DNA of 64,000 nucleotides from Deinococcus aerophilus (GCF_014647075.1 NZ_BMOM01000010.1:1-64000), one strand, 5' to 3'. Positions 1 to 16,617 are shown, numbered from the stretch's first letter. Numbers and translations: made by a program. The notes: generated by a model from the letters alone, not told the origin.

Positions 1-170
1 TCAGAACCATACGTCTGAGAGGCCATTCCTCATGGTATTTGCTCGCCCAGAGAGGCGTGAAATTCCAAAACGGGCTCTAGCCGCCTGGAAACGGCCACGC
101 TCGCCTGTCGCCACCAGGGTGCCGGTTAACCCCGACCCGGACTGCCCCCCCCGGGATCTTCCCGCCAGCT
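1..170. other. Window edge with no supported gene
   Basis: Nothing here can be assigned as a gene. The open frames are GC-biased and have no recognisable motif. It is the 3' flank of proC, which reads leftwards into it. I see no convincing terminator with a T tract. A neighbouring gene may be cut by the window edge. Confidence 0.4.
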
Positions 171-962
171 CTACTCCTGATCGAGCCCCAGCTCGGTGCT
201 GCGGCGGGTCGCCTCGATCACGGCGCGCATCAGGCCGCCGCGTACGCCCGCCTCCTCCAGCGCCGCCAGTCCGGCGATTGTGGTGCCTCCGGGCGAGGCC
301 ACCTCGTCCTTGAGCATGCCGGGGTGGGCGCGGCGCTGCAGCAGTTCACCGCTGGCGACAAGCAGCTTGGCGGCCAGTTCGTTGGCCAGCACCCGCGGCA
401 GGCCCATCCGCACGCCCCCGTCCGCCAGCGCCTCGGCCACCACGGCGGCGTAGGCGGGACCGGACGCGCTCATGCCAGTAAAGGCGTTGAACAGGTGTTC
501 GGGCAGGTCGTAGGCGTCTCCGACGGCACCGAACAGCCGGCGGGCAAAGTCCAGGTCGCCCGCGCCCTGGGCTTCTTGCGGCCCGGTGATGGCGGTCTGG
601 GACAGGCCGATGGTCGCCGCGAGATTGGGCATCACGCGCACGACCCGCTGGGTGCCCAGCCGTCGGGTCAGGGTTGCCACGCTGACCCCCGCCATGGTGC
701 TGATGTACCCGGCATTCTCCTGGGCCAGCCACTCGGTGACCTCGGGAAAGACGCGCGGCTGCAGACTGACCAGAATGCGGCCCGCTTCTCCCAGATCGCC
801 CTGAGTGATCACCCGCGCTCCGGTCCGGGCGGCAAGTTCCTCCACACGCGCACGGTTGGCGTCCAGCAGCCCGATCTGTCCGGCAGGCAGCACCCCGCGT
901 GAGGTCACGCCCTCCAGCAGGGCCAGACCCAGTTTTCCGACGCCAACGATGGCAAGTTCCAT
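171..962 (-). CDS. proC: Pyrroline-5-carboxylate reductase
   Basis: Makes L-proline from pyrroline-5-carboxylate with NAD(P)H in the cytoplasm. The protein has 263 residues, the usual family length. The N-terminal nucleotide-binding segment reads [14 protein letters not shown] near residues 4-17. The C-terminal catalytic and dimerisation half carries SASGPAY and SPGGTT, which form the P5CR signature region. I place the start at the ATG at 962 because a TATACT box (970-975, minus strand) ends seven bases before it. The longer in-frame start at 1073 would add 37 low-complexity residues and overlap the divergent prmA. The proline-degrading genes lie about 4 kb away and act on the same P5C pool. 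Confidence 0.95.
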   Translation of the reverse strand: MELAIVGVGKLGLALLEGVTSRGVLPAGQIGLLDANRARVEELAARTGARVITQGDLGEAGRILVSLQPRVFPEVTEWLAQENAGYISTMAGVSVATLTRRLGTQRVVRVMPNLAATIGLSQTAITGPQEAQGAGDLDFARRLFGAVGDAYDLPEHLFNAFTGMSASGPAYAAVVAEALADGGVRMGLPRVLANELAAKLLVASGELLQRRAHPGMLKDEVASPGGTTIAGLAALEEAGVRGGLMRAVIEATRRSTELGLDQE

Positions 963-1036
963 GCGCGGCAGTATAGGCGGCACCTTTTGGGCTCTGACCA
1001 GGGCTGTCTGTTCGCCCGGCCCGCTACACTGCCTCC
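963..1036. promoter_or_regulatory. Divergent leaderless promoters of proC and prmA
   Basis: This 74-base gap holds two back-to-back promoters. For proC, TATACT at 970-975 (minus) ends seven bases before its ATG. For prmA, TACACT at 1025-1030 ends six bases before its ATG. At that distance transcription should begin at the start codon itself, and neither gene has a Shine-Dalgarno sequence. The -35 elements are poor matches. Confidence 0.6.
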
Positions 1037-1858
1037 ATGCTGGTGTATCACCTCCCCGGAACCTTTGAGACACGCGAGAACCATCTGGACCTGTTGTGGG
1101 AGGCGGGGGCGACCGGCCTGGAAGAACGTGCCGGACTGATCCGGGCCTACTTTGATGAACGCCTGGACCTGCCCACCGACATTGCCGATGGCGAGTGGCG
1201 CGCTGAGGCCGATCAGGACTGGCTGGCCCAGTTCAAGGCCAACCTGCGTCCGGTGCGGGCGGGACGCGTGACCGTGGTGCCGCCGTGGCTGCTGCACGAG
1301 GTGGAGCCCGGGCAGGTGCCGCTGGTGATCGAGCCGGGCATGGCCTTTGGCACCGGCCACCACGCCACCACGCGCATGGCCGTGGAGGCGCTGTCGGCGC
1401 TGGACCTCGGCGGACAGCGCGTGCTGGACGTGGGAACCGGCAGCGGCGTGCTTGCCATCGCGGCGGCGCTGCTGGGGGCCGGGTCCGCCCTGGGACTGGA
1501 CATTGACCCCCTCACCATTCCGATTGCGCGCGAGAACGCGGAGATCAACCGGGTGCCGCCGGGCCGGGCCACCTTTCTGGAGGGCAGCGTGGGCCTGGGC
1601 CAGGAATTGCCCGAAGACGCCGCACCAGACGGAGTGTTTGACGTGCTCGTCGCCAACCTGTATGCCGAGCTGCATGACCTGCTGGCGGGCGAATACGCCC
1701 TGCACCTGCGCCCCGGCGGGCCGCTGATTCTGACCGGCATTCTGACGAGCAAGCTGGACCTGGTCCGCACGGCACTGGACCGTGAGGGCTTTGGCGACGT
1801 GACTGTGCGCGAGGACGGCGAGTGGGTGCTCGTCACGGCCCGCGCGCCGGAGGCATGA
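1037..1858 (+). CDS. prmA: Ribosomal protein L11 methyltransferase
   Basis: Trimethylates lysines of ribosomal protein L11 using SAM. The protein has 273 residues. The N-terminal L11-binding domain is followed by a SAM-binding methyltransferase domain with [11 protein letters not shown] near residues 104-114, [14 protein letters not shown] near 132-145 and VANLYAEL near 208-215. The ATG at 1037 follows a TACACT box by six bases, which suggests a leaderless mRNA. Its TGA overlaps the ATG of rsmE as ATGA, so the two translation-apparatus methyltransferases are probably coupled. Confidence 0.95.
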   Translation: MLVYHLPGTFETRENHLDLLWEAGATGLEERAGLIRAYFDERLDLPTDIADGEWRAEADQDWLAQFKANLRPVRAGRVTVVPPWLLHEVEPGQVPLVIEPGMAFGTGHHATTRMAVEALSALDLGGQRVLDVGTGSGVLAIAAALLGAGSALGLDIDPLTIPIARENAEINRVPPGRATFLEGSVGLGQELPEDAAPDGVFDVLVANLYAELHDLLAGEYALHLRPGGPLILTGILTSKLDLVRTALDREGFGDVTVREDGEWVLVTARAPEA

Positions 1859-2547
1859 GCCGCCACCGCGTGCGGGTGGCCGACCTCGCCCCCGAGATGA
1901 CCCTCGGCCCGCGCGAGGTCCGGCACCTGCATGTCCTGCGCCTCGCGGTGGGCGACGCGCTGCGCGTCTTCGACGGTCAGGGGGCCGAGGCGAGCGCCAC
2001 GATCGCGGTGCTGGAGCCCGAGCGGGCCGTGCTGCAGCTGGGCGACGTGGTCGAGAGAGTGGCCGAGACTCCCTGTCCGCTAACGCTGGCGGTGGCGCTG
2101 CTCAAGGGCGACAAGCTCTCGGACGTGGTGCGCGCCGCCACCGAACTGGGGGTGGCCTCGGTGCAGTTGCTCATCACCGAGCGCGCCGACGCCCGCGAGA
2201 TCGGCGCCCAGAAGCTGACGCGCCTGCAGCGCATTGCCGAGGAGGCGAGCAAGCAGTCGCGCCGCGCCGTCATCCCCACGGTCCTCTCCCCCGTGCCGCT
2301 GGCCGGGTGGCAGTGGGAGGGGCAGCTGTTCGTCGCACAGCCCGGCTCGCCGGAGCGGCTCGGCGGGCTGCTGGACTGGGCCGCTCCGGTCAACGTCCTG
2401 ACCGGCCCGGAAGGGGGCCTGAGCGAACGCGAGGTCGCCGGACTATTGGAACGCGGCGCGCACGCCGTCACCCTGGGGCCGCGCATCCTGCGCGCAGAAA
2501 CGGCTCCGGTGGCGCTGCTCGGAGCGATTGCGGCGATGGGCAGGTAA
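1855..2547 (+). CDS. rsmE: 16S rRNA m3U1498 methyltransferase RsmE
   Basis: Methylates N3 of U1498 in helix 44 of 16S rRNA. It is a 230-residue SPOUT-fold enzyme. It opens with a PUA-like domain, and the C-terminal trefoil knot is visible as [13 protein letters not shown] and [18 protein letters not shown]. The ATG at 1855 overlaps the prmA stop as ATGA. A frame-compatible start 33 bases upstream lies inside prmA and is less likely. The gene is followed by convergent recO. Confidence 0.93.
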   Translation: MSRHRVRVADLAPEMTLGPREVRHLHVLRLAVGDALRVFDGQGAEASATIAVLEPERAVLQLGDVVERVAETPCPLTLAVALLKGDKLSDVVRAATELGVASVQLLITERADAREIGAQKLTRLQRIAEEASKQSRRAVIPTVLSPVPLAGWQWEGQLFVAQPGSPERLGGLLDWAAPVNVLTGPEGGLSEREVAGLLERGAHAVTLGPRILRAETAPVALLGAIAAMGR

Positions 2548-2589
2548 ACGGCGGTGTGCGGCGCCCCCGGAGAACCCTCTGGTGAGGGT

Positions 2590-3342
2590 CTACCGCGTTC
2601 CGGGCAGCAGTTCCTGAGCTTCCACTTCGCTGGGCACCAGTTGCCGCCAGCTGTGGACTCCTCCCACCTGCACGGTCACGAAGCGCTCCAGGGCCCGCCA
2701 CAGCGGGGGGCGCTGGGCCGGCGGCACGGGCTCTTCCATGCTTGCCCGGACCGAGCGGCGCACCGCGTTCTGCAAAAAGTCCAGGGCCTGCGGGGGATAG
2801 GCGGGCAGGCTGGCGCAGGCCGCGCACAGCATCTGGCCGCCCAGCGGGTCGGGGTGGGCGGGGTCCGGCACGCCGCAGCGGGTGCAGCGGGCGGTCTGGG
2901 GCATGATGCCGGCCAGGCCCAGCAGCTTGTAGCTCATGACCAGCGCCACCCACTCGGGGTCCGGCTGGTGGGCCACGCCGCGCAGCGCCCCGGCGAACAG
3001 CTCGAAGGCCTGCTCACTGAACTCGCCCTCCTGAAACAGGGCGTCGGCGAACTCGGCCATCAGGTGCGCAAACGCATGGCGCCCCGGCTCGGCCAGGGTG
3101 GGCAGCGCACCCTCCAGCACCGCCTGCTTCACGGTGGCGAGGTCATTGTTGGGGGTCTGGTACACCTGCACCCCGACATGGTGAAACAGGTTCAGGCGGC
3201 TTGCCAGCGGCCCGCGCACCCCGCCGCGCGCGATGGCCTTGAGCTTGCCCTGAGGCGTCAGCAGCGTCACGAGAATGTCTCCGGAGGGCAGCACCCGGCG
3301 GCGCATCACGATGCCGCTGCGGTTGGCGGTGCGCAGCCTCAC
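2590..3342 (-). CDS. recO: DNA repair protein RecO
   Basis: RecO works with RecR and RecF to load RecA and to anneal single strands. This matters in Deinococcus, where RecFOR is the main loading route. The protein has 250 residues: an N-terminal OB fold ([22 protein letters not shown]), a helical middle, and a four-cysteine zinc finger near residues 147-170 (CTRCG and CAAC). Translation appears to begin at a GTG whose last two bases lie in the TGA of a short upstream frame (GTGA). There is no Shine-Dalgarno in front of the GTG, so expression may depend on that leader frame. Confidence 0.93.
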   Translation of the reverse strand: MRLRTANRSGIVMRRRVLPSGDILVTLLTPQGKLKAIARGGVRGPLASRLNLFHHVGVQVYQTPNNDLATVKQAVLEGALPTLAEPGRHAFAHLMAEFADALFQEGEFSEQAFELFAGALRGVAHQPDPEWVALVMSYKLLGLAGIMPQTARCTRCGVPDPAHPDPLGGQMLCAACASLPAYPPQALDFLQNAVRRSVRASMEEPVPPAQRPPLWRALERFVTVQVGGVHSWRQLVPSEVEAQELLPGTR

Positions 3343-3386
3343 GCTGCGTCCGGAGTGTGCATGCTGGAGTTCTGGGGCCGCGTCAC
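3339..3386 (-). CDS. Candidate 15-residue leader peptide upstream of recO
   Basis: A short frame that I infer from context. A TAGACT box (3394-3399, minus) ends seven bases before its GTG, the same leaderless geometry used by many genes here. The frame encodes [15 protein letters not shown], and its TGA overlaps the GTG of recO (GTGA). RecO itself has no visible Shine-Dalgarno, so ribosomes finishing this peptide could restart on recO. There is no homology evidence. The frame could also be incidental 5' leader. Confidence 0.4.
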   Translation of the reverse strand: MTRPQNSSMHTPDAA

Positions 3387-3393
3387 GCCCCGC

Positions 3394-3399
3394 AGTCTA
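3394..3399 (-). promoter_or_regulatory. -10 box upstream of the recO leader frame
   Basis: TAGACT on the minus strand. Transcription would begin at or next to the GTG at 3386, 44 bases before the recO start. No good -35 is visible. Confidence 0.45.
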
Positions 3400-3470
3400 G
3401 GCGCTGCCAGAGTGATGAGCTGTGCCAGCGTCCACCTTCCTGCGGCCCCACCACCGTTAAACTGGCAGCA

Positions 3471-3884
3471 ATGAACGACCCGCACTCCCAGGAGCACAGC
3501 GTCCGCGACCTGCTGCGGGAACTCTTCCCGGAGACCCACCGCGAGCTGTTTGGAGACCACCCGCAGGATGCCCCGCCCACCCTGGGCCTGTACCCGGTGG
3601 CCGACGGCCGGCTGGCGCTGGTCCACGGCGGCCAGCTGGCCGAGTTCACGCCGCTGGACCCTAAAGGCAAGAACGCCCTGCACTGCGACCTGTGCCACTA
3701 CACCCGCAGCCGCACCGAGGCTGCCGTGTACCGCGTGGCCGTCGCCGCGCGCCGCAGCCGCTACGTGACCCTGTGCACCGCCACCGAGGCCTGCCAGGGC
3801 CGGGCGGGACGGCGCGGCCTGGAAGGGCTGGCTGGACGCATCTTCCCCATCGAGCCGGTTCACGCCGACGAGCACGGCGGATAG
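3471..3884 (+). CDS. Small treble-clef zinc-finger protein, FBP-like
   Basis: A 137-residue protein with no assigned function. The C-terminal half has a cysteine pattern CDLC near residues 67-70 followed about 35 residues later by CTATEAC. This resembles the treble-clef zinc finger of elongation factor G-binding (FBP) proteins. That assignment rests only on cysteine spacing and a basic stretch (RRSR). The ATG at 3471 lies seven bases after a TAAACT box (3458-3463), which argues for this start rather than the longer frame from 3357. It diverges from recO. Confidence 0.6.
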   Translation: MNDPHSQEHSVRDLLRELFPETHRELFGDHPQDAPPTLGLYPVADGRLALVHGGQLAEFTPLDPKGKNALHCDLCHYTRSRTEAAVYRVAVAARRSRYVTLCTATEACQGRAGRRGLEGLAGRIFPIEPVHADEHGG

Positions 3885-4006
3885 CCGCACGGGGGCCAGC
3901 TTTGCCCTCTGGCTGCCGCTGAGAACCCCGGTGCATCTGAACGCACCCACCCAGCGCGAATCCCCGGTCCTGAACCCGGACGGGGGTCTGCGGCGTTTCA
4001 CGGATC

Positions 4007-4035
4007 AAGACAAGGAACAATGCCCTCCTTACAAT
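4007..4035 (+). promoter_or_regulatory. Promoter of the MgtC-like gene
   Basis: AAGACA (4007-4012, four of six -35 bases) and TACAAT (4030-4035) are separated by 17 bases. Six bases separate the -10 from the ATG at 4042. Confidence 0.55.
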
Positions 4036-4041
4036 GGGCAG

Positions 4042-4509
4042 ATGGAAGGAGTCTGGCAGGAGCTGAGGCTCATGGAAGGTCTGCTCGTGGCCTTTGTGCT
4101 CAGCGGCGTGATCGGGTGGGAACGGGAACGGTCGGGGCACAGCGCGGGCCTGCGGACCCACATGATGGTCGGCATGAGCGCGGCCCTGTTCGTGGTGCTC
4201 GCCGACACGCTGATCAGCAATTTCGGGGGGCGGGACGCGGGCGTGCGCTTTGACATGATCGGCATCCTGGGAGCGGTGGTCAGCGGCATCAGCTTTCTGG
4301 GCGCGGGCGTGATTTTCTCTGCAGGACGCGGCGAGAAGGCCAGGGGCCTGACCACGGCGGCGGGCCTGCTCGCCACGGCGGGCGTGGGGCTCGCCTGCGG
4401 ACTGCATCTGTACGTGCTCGCCACCGGCGCGACGTTGCTGTTCGTCTTCACGCTGGCCGTCATCCAGCGGTGGCTGGAACATAAGGGCCACGCAGAACGC
4501 GAGGGATAA
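4042..4509 (+). CDS. MgtC/SapB family membrane protein
   Basis: A 155-residue integral membrane protein of the MgtC/SapB family, whose members are tied to magnesium starvation and inhibition of the membrane ATPase. I see the family N-terminus [20 protein letters not shown], then hydrophobic segments near residues 38-53, 72-92 and 110-145. This gene is the short form without the C-terminal ACT-like domain. Two starts are possible: the ATG at 4042, six bases after TACAAT (leaderless), or the ATG at 4072, nine bases after AGGAG (4058-4062). The second gives a more typical N-terminus. Confidence 0.85.
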   Translation: MEGVWQELRLMEGLLVAFVLSGVIGWERERSGHSAGLRTHMMVGMSAALFVVLADTLISNFGGRDAGVRFDMIGILGAVVSGISFLGAGVIFSAGRGEKARGLTTAAGLLATAGVGLACGLHLYVLATGATLLFVFTLAVIQRWLEHKGHAEREG

Positions 4510-4551
4510 GTGCGCCATCCTGCCGCCTGCCCTTTTCTCCTGGCCGCATAT

Positions 4552-4566
4552 TGGATACAATATCCA
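4552..4566 (+). promoter_or_regulatory. Operator overlapping the -10 of the GntR/FadR regulator
   Basis: TGGATA-CAA-TATCCA is a perfect 6-3-6 inverted repeat of the type bound by FadR-subfamily GntR proteins. It contains the -10 box TACAAT (4556-4561), which ends six bases before the ATG at 4568. A protein bound here would block RNA polymerase, so autoregulation is likely. A half copy (TATCCA) also abuts the PRODH start at 5305. Confidence 0.65.
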
Positions 4567-4567
4567 T

Positions 4568-5242
<675 letters not shown>

Positions 5243-5296
5243 AATCCCCACCCCCGCTCCGTGTTCCACCCCCCCCGACCCCACATCCCATCCCCG
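5243..5296 (+). promoter_or_regulatory. C-rich, G-poor leader before PRODH
   Basis: About 54 bases between the regulator and the PRODH ribosome binding site are dominated by C runs with only five or so G. Unstructured C-over-G RNA of this kind is what Rho loading sites look like. This is an inference from composition only. Confidence 0.3.
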
Positions 5297-5304
5297 AGGT
5301 ATCC

Positions 5305-6233
<929 letters not shown>

Positions 6234-6237
<4 letters not shown>

Positions 6238-7116
6238 ACGGGTCGGTGATCGGCGTCACCGGAGCGCCCGGGAACATCGGCACGCCGCTGGTGCGCGAGC
6301 TGCTGCGGCGCGGCGCGCGGGTGCGGGTGCTGGCCCGCCACCCGGACCGGGCGCAGGATGCCTTCGCCGGTGCCTCCGCCGGGCAGATCGAGGTCCGGAC
6401 GCTGGAATTCGGCCGGCGTCAGACGTATCTGGACGCCTTCGGGGGCCTCGACAGCCTGTTCGTGTTGCGCCCGCCGCAGATCACTCAGGTCCGCCGGGAC
6501 ATGGTTCCCGCACTGGACGTGGCGCTGGGGGCCGGGGTACGGCACTTTGCGCTTCTGTCTCTGCAGGGGGCCCACCGCCTGCCCTTCACGCCGCATGCCC
6601 AGCTGGAACAGCATCTGCGGGGCAACGGCGCGGCGTACACCTTCTTGCGCCCCAGCTTCTTCCTGCAGAACCTGACCACCACGCACCTGCCCGAACTCCG
6701 GCACGGAGAGCTGGCCGTGCCCGCCGGCCGGGGGCGCACCAGTTTTGTGGACGCCCGGGATGTGGCCGAAGCCGCCGCCACCGTGCTGACCGAACGTGGA
6801 CACGAGCACCGGTCCTACGAACTCACCGGCCCCGAGGCGCTGACCTACCGCGAGGTGGCCGAGATCTTCACGCACGTCACCGGAAAGCTGTTCCGCTACA
6901 CCGCTCCCAGCCCGCTGGCCTTCTTCCGCCGAATGCGTAGGCGGGGCCTGCCCGCCGCACAGGTTCTGGCGCTGGAAGCCGTCTACGCCACCATCCGGCT
7001 CGGCCTCGCCGGACACGTCTCCGCCGACCTGCCGGCGCTGCTGGGCCGCCCCTCCCGCACCACCGCAGACTTCGCCCACGACCTCCGCCCTCTACTACAA
7101 GCTCAAGGAGAATCCC

Positions 7117-7124
<8 letters not shown>
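6234..7124 (+). CDS. NmrA-like NAD(P)H-binding (atypical SDR) protein
   Basis: A 296-residue Rossmann-fold protein of the NmrA/SDR-a5 kind. The N-terminal nucleotide site is [16 protein letters not shown] near residues 8-23. Further family-like segments are [11 protein letters not shown] and [12 protein letters not shown], and the strict SDR YxxxK pair is not evident. It may be a redox sensor or a reductase, and the substrate is unknown. It lies between PRODH and P5C dehydrogenase with overlaps on both sides (GTGA at 6234 and 8 bases at its 3' end). It is therefore co-translated with the proline pathway, which suggests a role in proline use or NAD(P)H balance. Confidence 0.85.
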
Positions 7125-8688
<1,564 letters not shown>

Positions 8689-8707
8689 ACCCTCTTTGAA
8701 GAGCAAG

Positions 8708-8741
8708 GCGGCAGAACCCTCTGAGGGTTCTGCCGCTTTCT
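8708..8741 (+). terminator. Intrinsic terminator of the proline operon
   Basis: The arms 8708-8721 and 8723-8736 are exact complements (GCGGCAGAACCCTC and its reverse). Some of the inner pairs must open to form a loop. TTTCT follows. It lies 20 bases after the P5C dehydrogenase stop. Confidence 0.85.
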
Positions 8742-9006
8742 GATGGTAAAGGCCAGGTATTCGTACACCTTATCCAGCCCCCAGAATGACGCATTCCTCA
8801 TCCGTTCTGAAGGGTTGCACAGATGTATAGGCAGGCTTGTCCTCTTGTATTCCGACGACACTAAGCTTCCTCAAATCACTCCCCGAACAGCAGATTAGAC
8901 CGTTTTCCCACCAGTGCTTTTCCAGGTGGGCCGCAAAGTCACCCTCCCGAGCGAAGCCTCCGGTTTCGTCAGGCGACCCGTTGTTGTGTTCACCTGGAGG
9001 ATCACC
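8742..9006. other. Intergenic region before the subtilase gene
   Basis: About 265 bases without a supported gene. It must contain the subtilase promoter, and possible elements include TTGCAC with TATAGG near 8815-8835, but spacing is not convincing. The last bases carry a clear ribosome binding site (GGAGG at 8996-9000). Confidence 0.4.
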
Positions 9007-10743
9007 ATGAAATACACCCCTTGTCTGCTGGCCGCTTCCCTCGCTCTCTCGCTCGCCGCCTGCGGGCAATCTCCCCAGATTGCCGCCTCTGACCCGGGCG
9101 CACCCGGCGCCGGCATTGAGGCTTTCAGCGGAGCCTATCTGATCGGCTTTAAACAAGACGGACTGCAGGGACAGAACCTTCAGCAGCAGGCGCTGATGCA
9201 GGCGCAGGCCATCTCTTCTGCCGGCGGAACCGCCACGGGACAGTGGACAGAGATCAGCGCCGCCGCCGCACGCCTCTCACCAGCGGCTCTGGAGAAACTC
9301 AGGGCCAACCCGCTGGTCGAGTATGTCGAGCCTGATCTGGTGCGCCACGCCATGGGCACGCGCAGCGCAGGCACCGCTGCCGCGGCAGTCAGCCGCGGCA
9401 GCCTGGGCCGCCAGAACCTGTATGCCCAGGATGTGTATAACGCCAGCGGCGAGACCACTTGGGGGAATGCAGCGCTGCGGGTGCCTGCGCTGCGGACTGC
9501 CAACTACACCGGCGCGGGTGTGGCGGTATGTGTCACCGACACCGGTATTGACGGCAACCACCCCGAATTCGGAGGCAAACTCAAAGGGTTCAAAAACTTT
9601 GTGACCACCGAGGCCAACCGCAACGACCCCTACGCACTGAATGACGTATCGCATCACGGCACGCATGTGTCGGGCACCATCTTCGCCCAGTACGGCGCGG
9701 GCACCGGGGCGAGTGGTCTGCAGGCCGGTCAGGATCCCAACGGGATCGGCGGCGTTGCCAGCGGCGTCAATCTGTACATGGCGCGCGTGCTGGGGGACAG
9801 CGGCAGCGGCAGCAGCAGCGGCATCATCAATGGGGTGAACTGGTGCGTGGCGCAGCTCAAGTCCCAGGGCGGCACCGAGAACAAGGTCGTGGTCAGCATG
9901 AGCCTGGGTGGTGGCCGGGCCAGCAAGACCGAGGAACGCGCCTATACAGCTGCTTACAACAAGGGCGCCCTGATTGTCGCAGCCACCGGCAATGACGGCG
10001 GCGCGGTCTCGTATCCCGCCGCCTACCCCAATGTGGTGGGCATCGGAGCCATTGACAGCAACGAAGCCAAGGCCGACTTCAGCAACTTTGGCACCCAGGT
10101 GGATCTGGTCGGTCCCGGCGTGCACGTTCTGAGCAGCATTCCGCTGGGACAGGGTGTGGCCGCGACAGGCAGCGGGGGGGGCGTGGCCTTCACGGACGTA
10201 CAGGCGGCAGACCTCAGCGGTAAGGGCACCATGAGCGGCACTGTCGTTGCGGCAGGCGGCACCAACAACGAGTTCTGCGGAGTGGGCACACGCAATTCGG
10301 CCCTGAACGGTGCCATCGCCCTGATCTCCCGCGGCACCTGCTCGTTCGAGGAAAAGACGGCCAACGCGGTGGGCAGCGGAGCCAAGGCGGTACTGATCTA
10401 CAACAACACGGCGGGCAGCCTGGGGATGACTCTGACCAACACCTACAGCGTGCCGGTGGCAGGCATTCTGCAAACGGACGGCACGGCACTTCTGGGCAAA
10501 CTGCCCACCACCGGCACCGTCAGCGTCACTGGATCAGACTACGAGTACCTCGACGGCACCAGCATGGCCACCCCGCATGTCAGCGCCGCCGCCGCCCTGG
10601 TGTGGGCTGCCAAACCCACCCTAACCAATACCCAGTTGCTCAGCCTGCTCAAGTCCACCGCCAAGGATCTGGGAGCTGCCGGACGGGACAACAACTTCGG
10701 CGATGGTCTGGTTAATCCCCTCAAGGCCATCACCGGCCAGTAA
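9007..10743 (+). CDS. Secreted subtilisin-like serine protease with PA domain
   Basis: A 578-residue S8 family protease exported as a pre-pro-enzyme. The signal peptide ends in a lipobox-like LAAC-GQ at residues 16-21, so it may be a lipoprotein. A propeptide of the I9 inhibitor type follows (AYLIGFK to [12 protein letters not shown]). The catalytic triad is visible: Asp in [12 protein letters not shown], His in HHGTHVSGT and Ser in [13 protein letters not shown] protease-associated domain ([20 protein letters not shown]) lies between the His and Ser segments. GGAGG precedes the ATG at 9007. It probably degrades external proteins for peptide uptake. Confidence 0.93.
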   Translation: MKYTPCLLAASLALSLAACGQSPQIAASDPGAPGAGIEAFSGAYLIGFKQDGLQGQNLQQQALMQAQAISSAGGTATGQWTEISAAAARLSPAALEKLRANPLVEYVEPDLVRHAMGTRSAGTAAAAVSRGSLGRQNLYAQDVYNASGETTWGNAALRVPALRTANYTGAGVAVCVTDTGIDGNHPEFGGKLKGFKNFVTTEANRNDPYALNDVSHHGTHVSGTIFAQYGAGTGASGLQAGQDPNGIGGVASGVNLYMARVLGDSGSGSSSGIINGVNWCVAQLKSQGGTENKVVVSMSLGGGRASKTEERAYTAAYNKGALIVAATGNDGGAVSYPAAYPNVVGIGAIDSNEAKADFSNFGTQVDLVGPGVHVLSSIPLGQGVAATGSGGGVAFTDVQAADLSGKGTMSGTVVAAGGTNNEFCGVGTRNSALNGAIALISRGTCSFEEKTANAVGSGAKAVLIYNNTAGSLGMTLTNTYSVPVAGILQTDGTALLGKLPTTGTVSVTGSDYEYLDGTSMATPHVSAAAALVWAAKPTLTNTQLLSLLKSTAKDLGAAGRDNNFGDGLVNPLKAITGQ

Positions 10744-10781
10744 CATCGTCCCCACGTGGGCCAGAACACGGTCTGCATCAG

Positions 10782-10815
10782 AAACGCCGCCGGGAAACCA
10801 GTCCCGGCGGCGTTT
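10782..10815. terminator. Bidirectional terminator between subtilase and malG
   Basis: A perfect 14-bp stem (10782-10795 with 10802-10815) and a 6-base loop. The ends are AAA on one side and TTT on the other, so it can end the plus-strand protease transcript and the minus-strand mal transcript. Confidence 0.8.
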
Positions 10816-10844
10816 GTCTGTGGCGCATGGTGATCAGATCAGCG

Positions 10845-13627
<2,783 letters not shown>

Positions 13628-13775
13628 CGGAACATCATTCTCCTTGGCAGATTCCGGCAGCAGAGCGCAGGATTGTGGATTTGGCGGCAATCATACGACC
13701 AAACAAAGCCCCTTGGGGCGCGGCGGATACAGCGGCCGCGTTCACCTCAGGCGGCTGGCGGCTTACCCCATCAGC

Positions 13776-13805
13776 AAAAAACGGACAGGAAGGGTCTCCT
13801 GTCCG
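13776..13805 (-). terminator. Intercistronic terminator after malE
   Basis: On the minus strand a 9-bp stem (CGGACAGGA / TCCTGTCCG) with a 6-base loop is followed by TTTTTT. It lies 20 bases after the malE stop and before malF. Partial read-through would give more binding protein than permease, as is usual in mal operons. Confidence 0.85.
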
Positions 13806-13825
13806 CCTCTTGCTCAAGGCTGCTC

Positions 13826-15004
<1,179 letters not shown>

Positions 15005-15084
15005 AGGGCTCCTTGATCCGAGCGGAGTGAACCGCTTCCAGAAGGTGAGGGGACGAGTCGGCTCCACCGCTCCTGTGACAGGGC

Positions 15085-15108
15085 AAAAAAGCTGGCCGCA
15101 TCTGCGGC
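15085..15108 (-). terminator. Hairpin plus T tract inside the malE leader
   Basis: On the minus strand GCCGCA-GA-TGCGGC is followed after four bases by six T (15085-15090). It lies about 40-50 bases downstream of the predicted start site and 80 bases before malE. The stem is short (5-6 bp), so a role as an attenuator is only possible. Confidence 0.35.
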
Positions 15109-15139
15109 AGCATTTTATGGCTGAGTTGACTCGATGGTG

Positions 15140-15168
15140 ATTATAGACGGCGCGTGGCCCACTGACAA
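15140..15168 (-). promoter_or_regulatory. malE promoter
   Basis: On the minus strand TTGTCA (15163-15168) and TATAAT (15140-15145) are separated by exactly 17 bases, close to the sigma-A consensus. Start of transcription is expected near 15133. A short inverted repeat GAGT-TG-ACTC (15123-15132) covers that point and could be an operator. Confidence 0.75.
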
Positions 15169-15273
15169 TGTCCAGACCTACGGTCAGCGCTCACGGCGCC
15201 GTCAGGAACCCGTCCGGGGAACGTGCCCGGCAGCCCCGAGAAGAAGACTGCCGGCAAAAGTGTGACCCGCCAG

Positions 15274-15303
15274 CTGACCGACCGGTCAGGCGGCGCGTAG
15301 AAT
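15274..15303 (+). promoter_or_regulatory. Operator and leaderless promoter of the MFS gene
   Basis: CTGACC-GACC-GGTCAG (15274-15289) is a palindrome with perfect 6-bp arms of a kind often bound by TetR-family repressors. Its left arm can serve as the -35 (CTGACC), with 18 bases to the -10 TAGAAT (15298-15303). The ATG follows seven bases later. No regulator gene is adjacent. Confidence 0.55.
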
Positions 15304-15310
15304 CCGGAAC

Positions 15311-16561
15311 ATGACGGCCCCCTCCGATTCACGCCGACCTGGCGGCAGCACCAAGGTCATCCTGTTTTTTACCATCTTTATCGCCATGCTGGGCCTGTCG
15401 GTGCTGTTTCCGATCCTGGCTCCGCTGGGCCGGCAGCTGGGACTCACGGAGACCCAGGTGGGCTGGTTTTCCACGGCCTACAGCTTGATGCAGTTTGTGT
15501 TCTCGCCGGTCTGGGGGTCGCGCAGCGAGCAGGTGGGGCGCAAACCGGTGCTGCTGCTGGGTCTGGTGGGCTTCTCGCTGAGCTTCGGGATCTTCGGGCT
15601 GGTGGCGGCGCTGGGGATACAGGGACTGGTCACCGGCACGGCACTGTTCGCGCTGCTCATCGCCGCCCGCGTGGTGGGCGGTATTCTGAGCAGCGCCACG
15701 CTGCCCACCGCCCAGGCGATGATGGCCGACCTGAGTAACGAGCAGGACCGCGCTGCCAGCCTGGGGCTGATCGGTGCGGCGTTCGGGCTGGGTGTCGTCT
15801 TCGGTCCGGCACTGGGTGGACTGCTCAGCACCATCAGCCTGACGGCCCCCATCTTCTTCTCGGCGGGCCTGGGGCTGCTCACCGCCGCCTTCGCCTTCTT
15901 CGTCCTGCCCGAGACCCGCCGCCACGACCACAATCCCATGCAGACGGGAGACCGGCGCGCCCTGCTCACGCGCGGAGCCATTCCGCTGTTCCTCGCCATC
16001 AGCGCACTGTCCACGCTGGCGAGTGTGGGCATGGAGCAGACCATCGGTTTCTACGTGCAGGACACGCTGAACCTTCGTCCCGGCGAGACGGCCAGAACGG
16101 TGGGGGGCATGCTCGCAGTGTTCGGCATCGTGGCCGCGCTGGTGCAGGGCGGCGCGATCCGGCCCCTGAGCAAGAGGGTGGCCCCGCCGGTGCTGATCAG
16201 CGTGGGGCTGGCCGTGATGGCGGCGGGCATGTTCCTGCTGCCCCAGATGCGTACCTACTGGCCCATCACCCTGGCCCTGGCCGTGATCGGCGTGGGCAGC
16301 GCTGTCCTGAGCCCCAGCCTGAGCGCCGCCCTGAGCCTGAGCGTGTCGGGCGACCAGCAGGGCGCGGTGGCGGGCCTCAACAGCAGCGCGCTGGCCCTGG
16401 GCCGCATGACCGGTCCCCTGATCGGGACCGGGCTGTACCAGCACGCCAGCCACGGCGCGCCGTACCTGCTGAGCGGCACGGTGCTGGCCCTGCTGCTGGC
16501 GTGGACCCTGACGGCGCGGCCCCGCATCGGCCAGCCGAGTGAAGCGGTGGGCAGCGGCTGA
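15311..16561 (+). CDS. Major facilitator superfamily (DHA1-like) transporter
   Basis: A 416-residue membrane transporter with about twelve hydrophobic segments. The loop after the second segment reads [16 protein letters not shown] near residues 68-83, the MFS signature. [22 protein letters not shown] near 115-136 is typical of drug:H+ antiporters of the Tet/MdtG kind. The substrate cannot be read from sequence. The transcript is probably leaderless. A TetR-type palindrome over the -35 hints at substrate-induced expression. A hairpin terminator follows. Confidence 0.88.
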   Translation: MTAPSDSRRPGGSTKVILFFTIFIAMLGLSVLFPILAPLGRQLGLTETQVGWFSTAYSLMQFVFSPVWGSRSEQVGRKPVLLLGLVGFSLSFGIFGLVAALGIQGLVTGTALFALLIAARVVGGILSSATLPTAQAMMADLSNEQDRAASLGLIGAAFGLGVVFGPALGGLLSTISLTAPIFFSAGLGLLTAAFAFFVLPETRRHDHNPMQTGDRRALLTRGAIPLFLAISALSTLASVGMEQTIGFYVQDTLNLRPGETARTVGGMLAVFGIVAALVQGGAIRPLSKRVAPPVLISVGLAVMAAGMFLLPQMRTYWPITLALAVIGVGSAVLSPSLSAALSLSVSGDQQGAVAGLNSSALALGRMTGPLIGTGLYQHASHGAPYLLSGTVLALLLAWTLTARPRIGQPSEAVGSG

Positions 16562-16578
16562 GTTCCGCAGCGCGGAGC

Positions 16579-16617
16579 GGGGAGCCGGCGGTAAGCAGCC
16601 CTGGCTCCCCTTCTGTT
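16579..16617 (+). terminator. Terminator of the MFS gene
   Basis: A perfect 8-bp stem GGGGAGCC / GGCTCCCC (16579-16586 and 16603-16610), a 16-base loop, then TTCTGTT. It lies just before the rsmB promoter. Confidence 0.65.

Noticed and set aside
32..313. 93-codon plus-strand frame at the window start
   Set aside because: Pro/Arg-rich and overlapping the 3' end of proC on the other strand. No motif.
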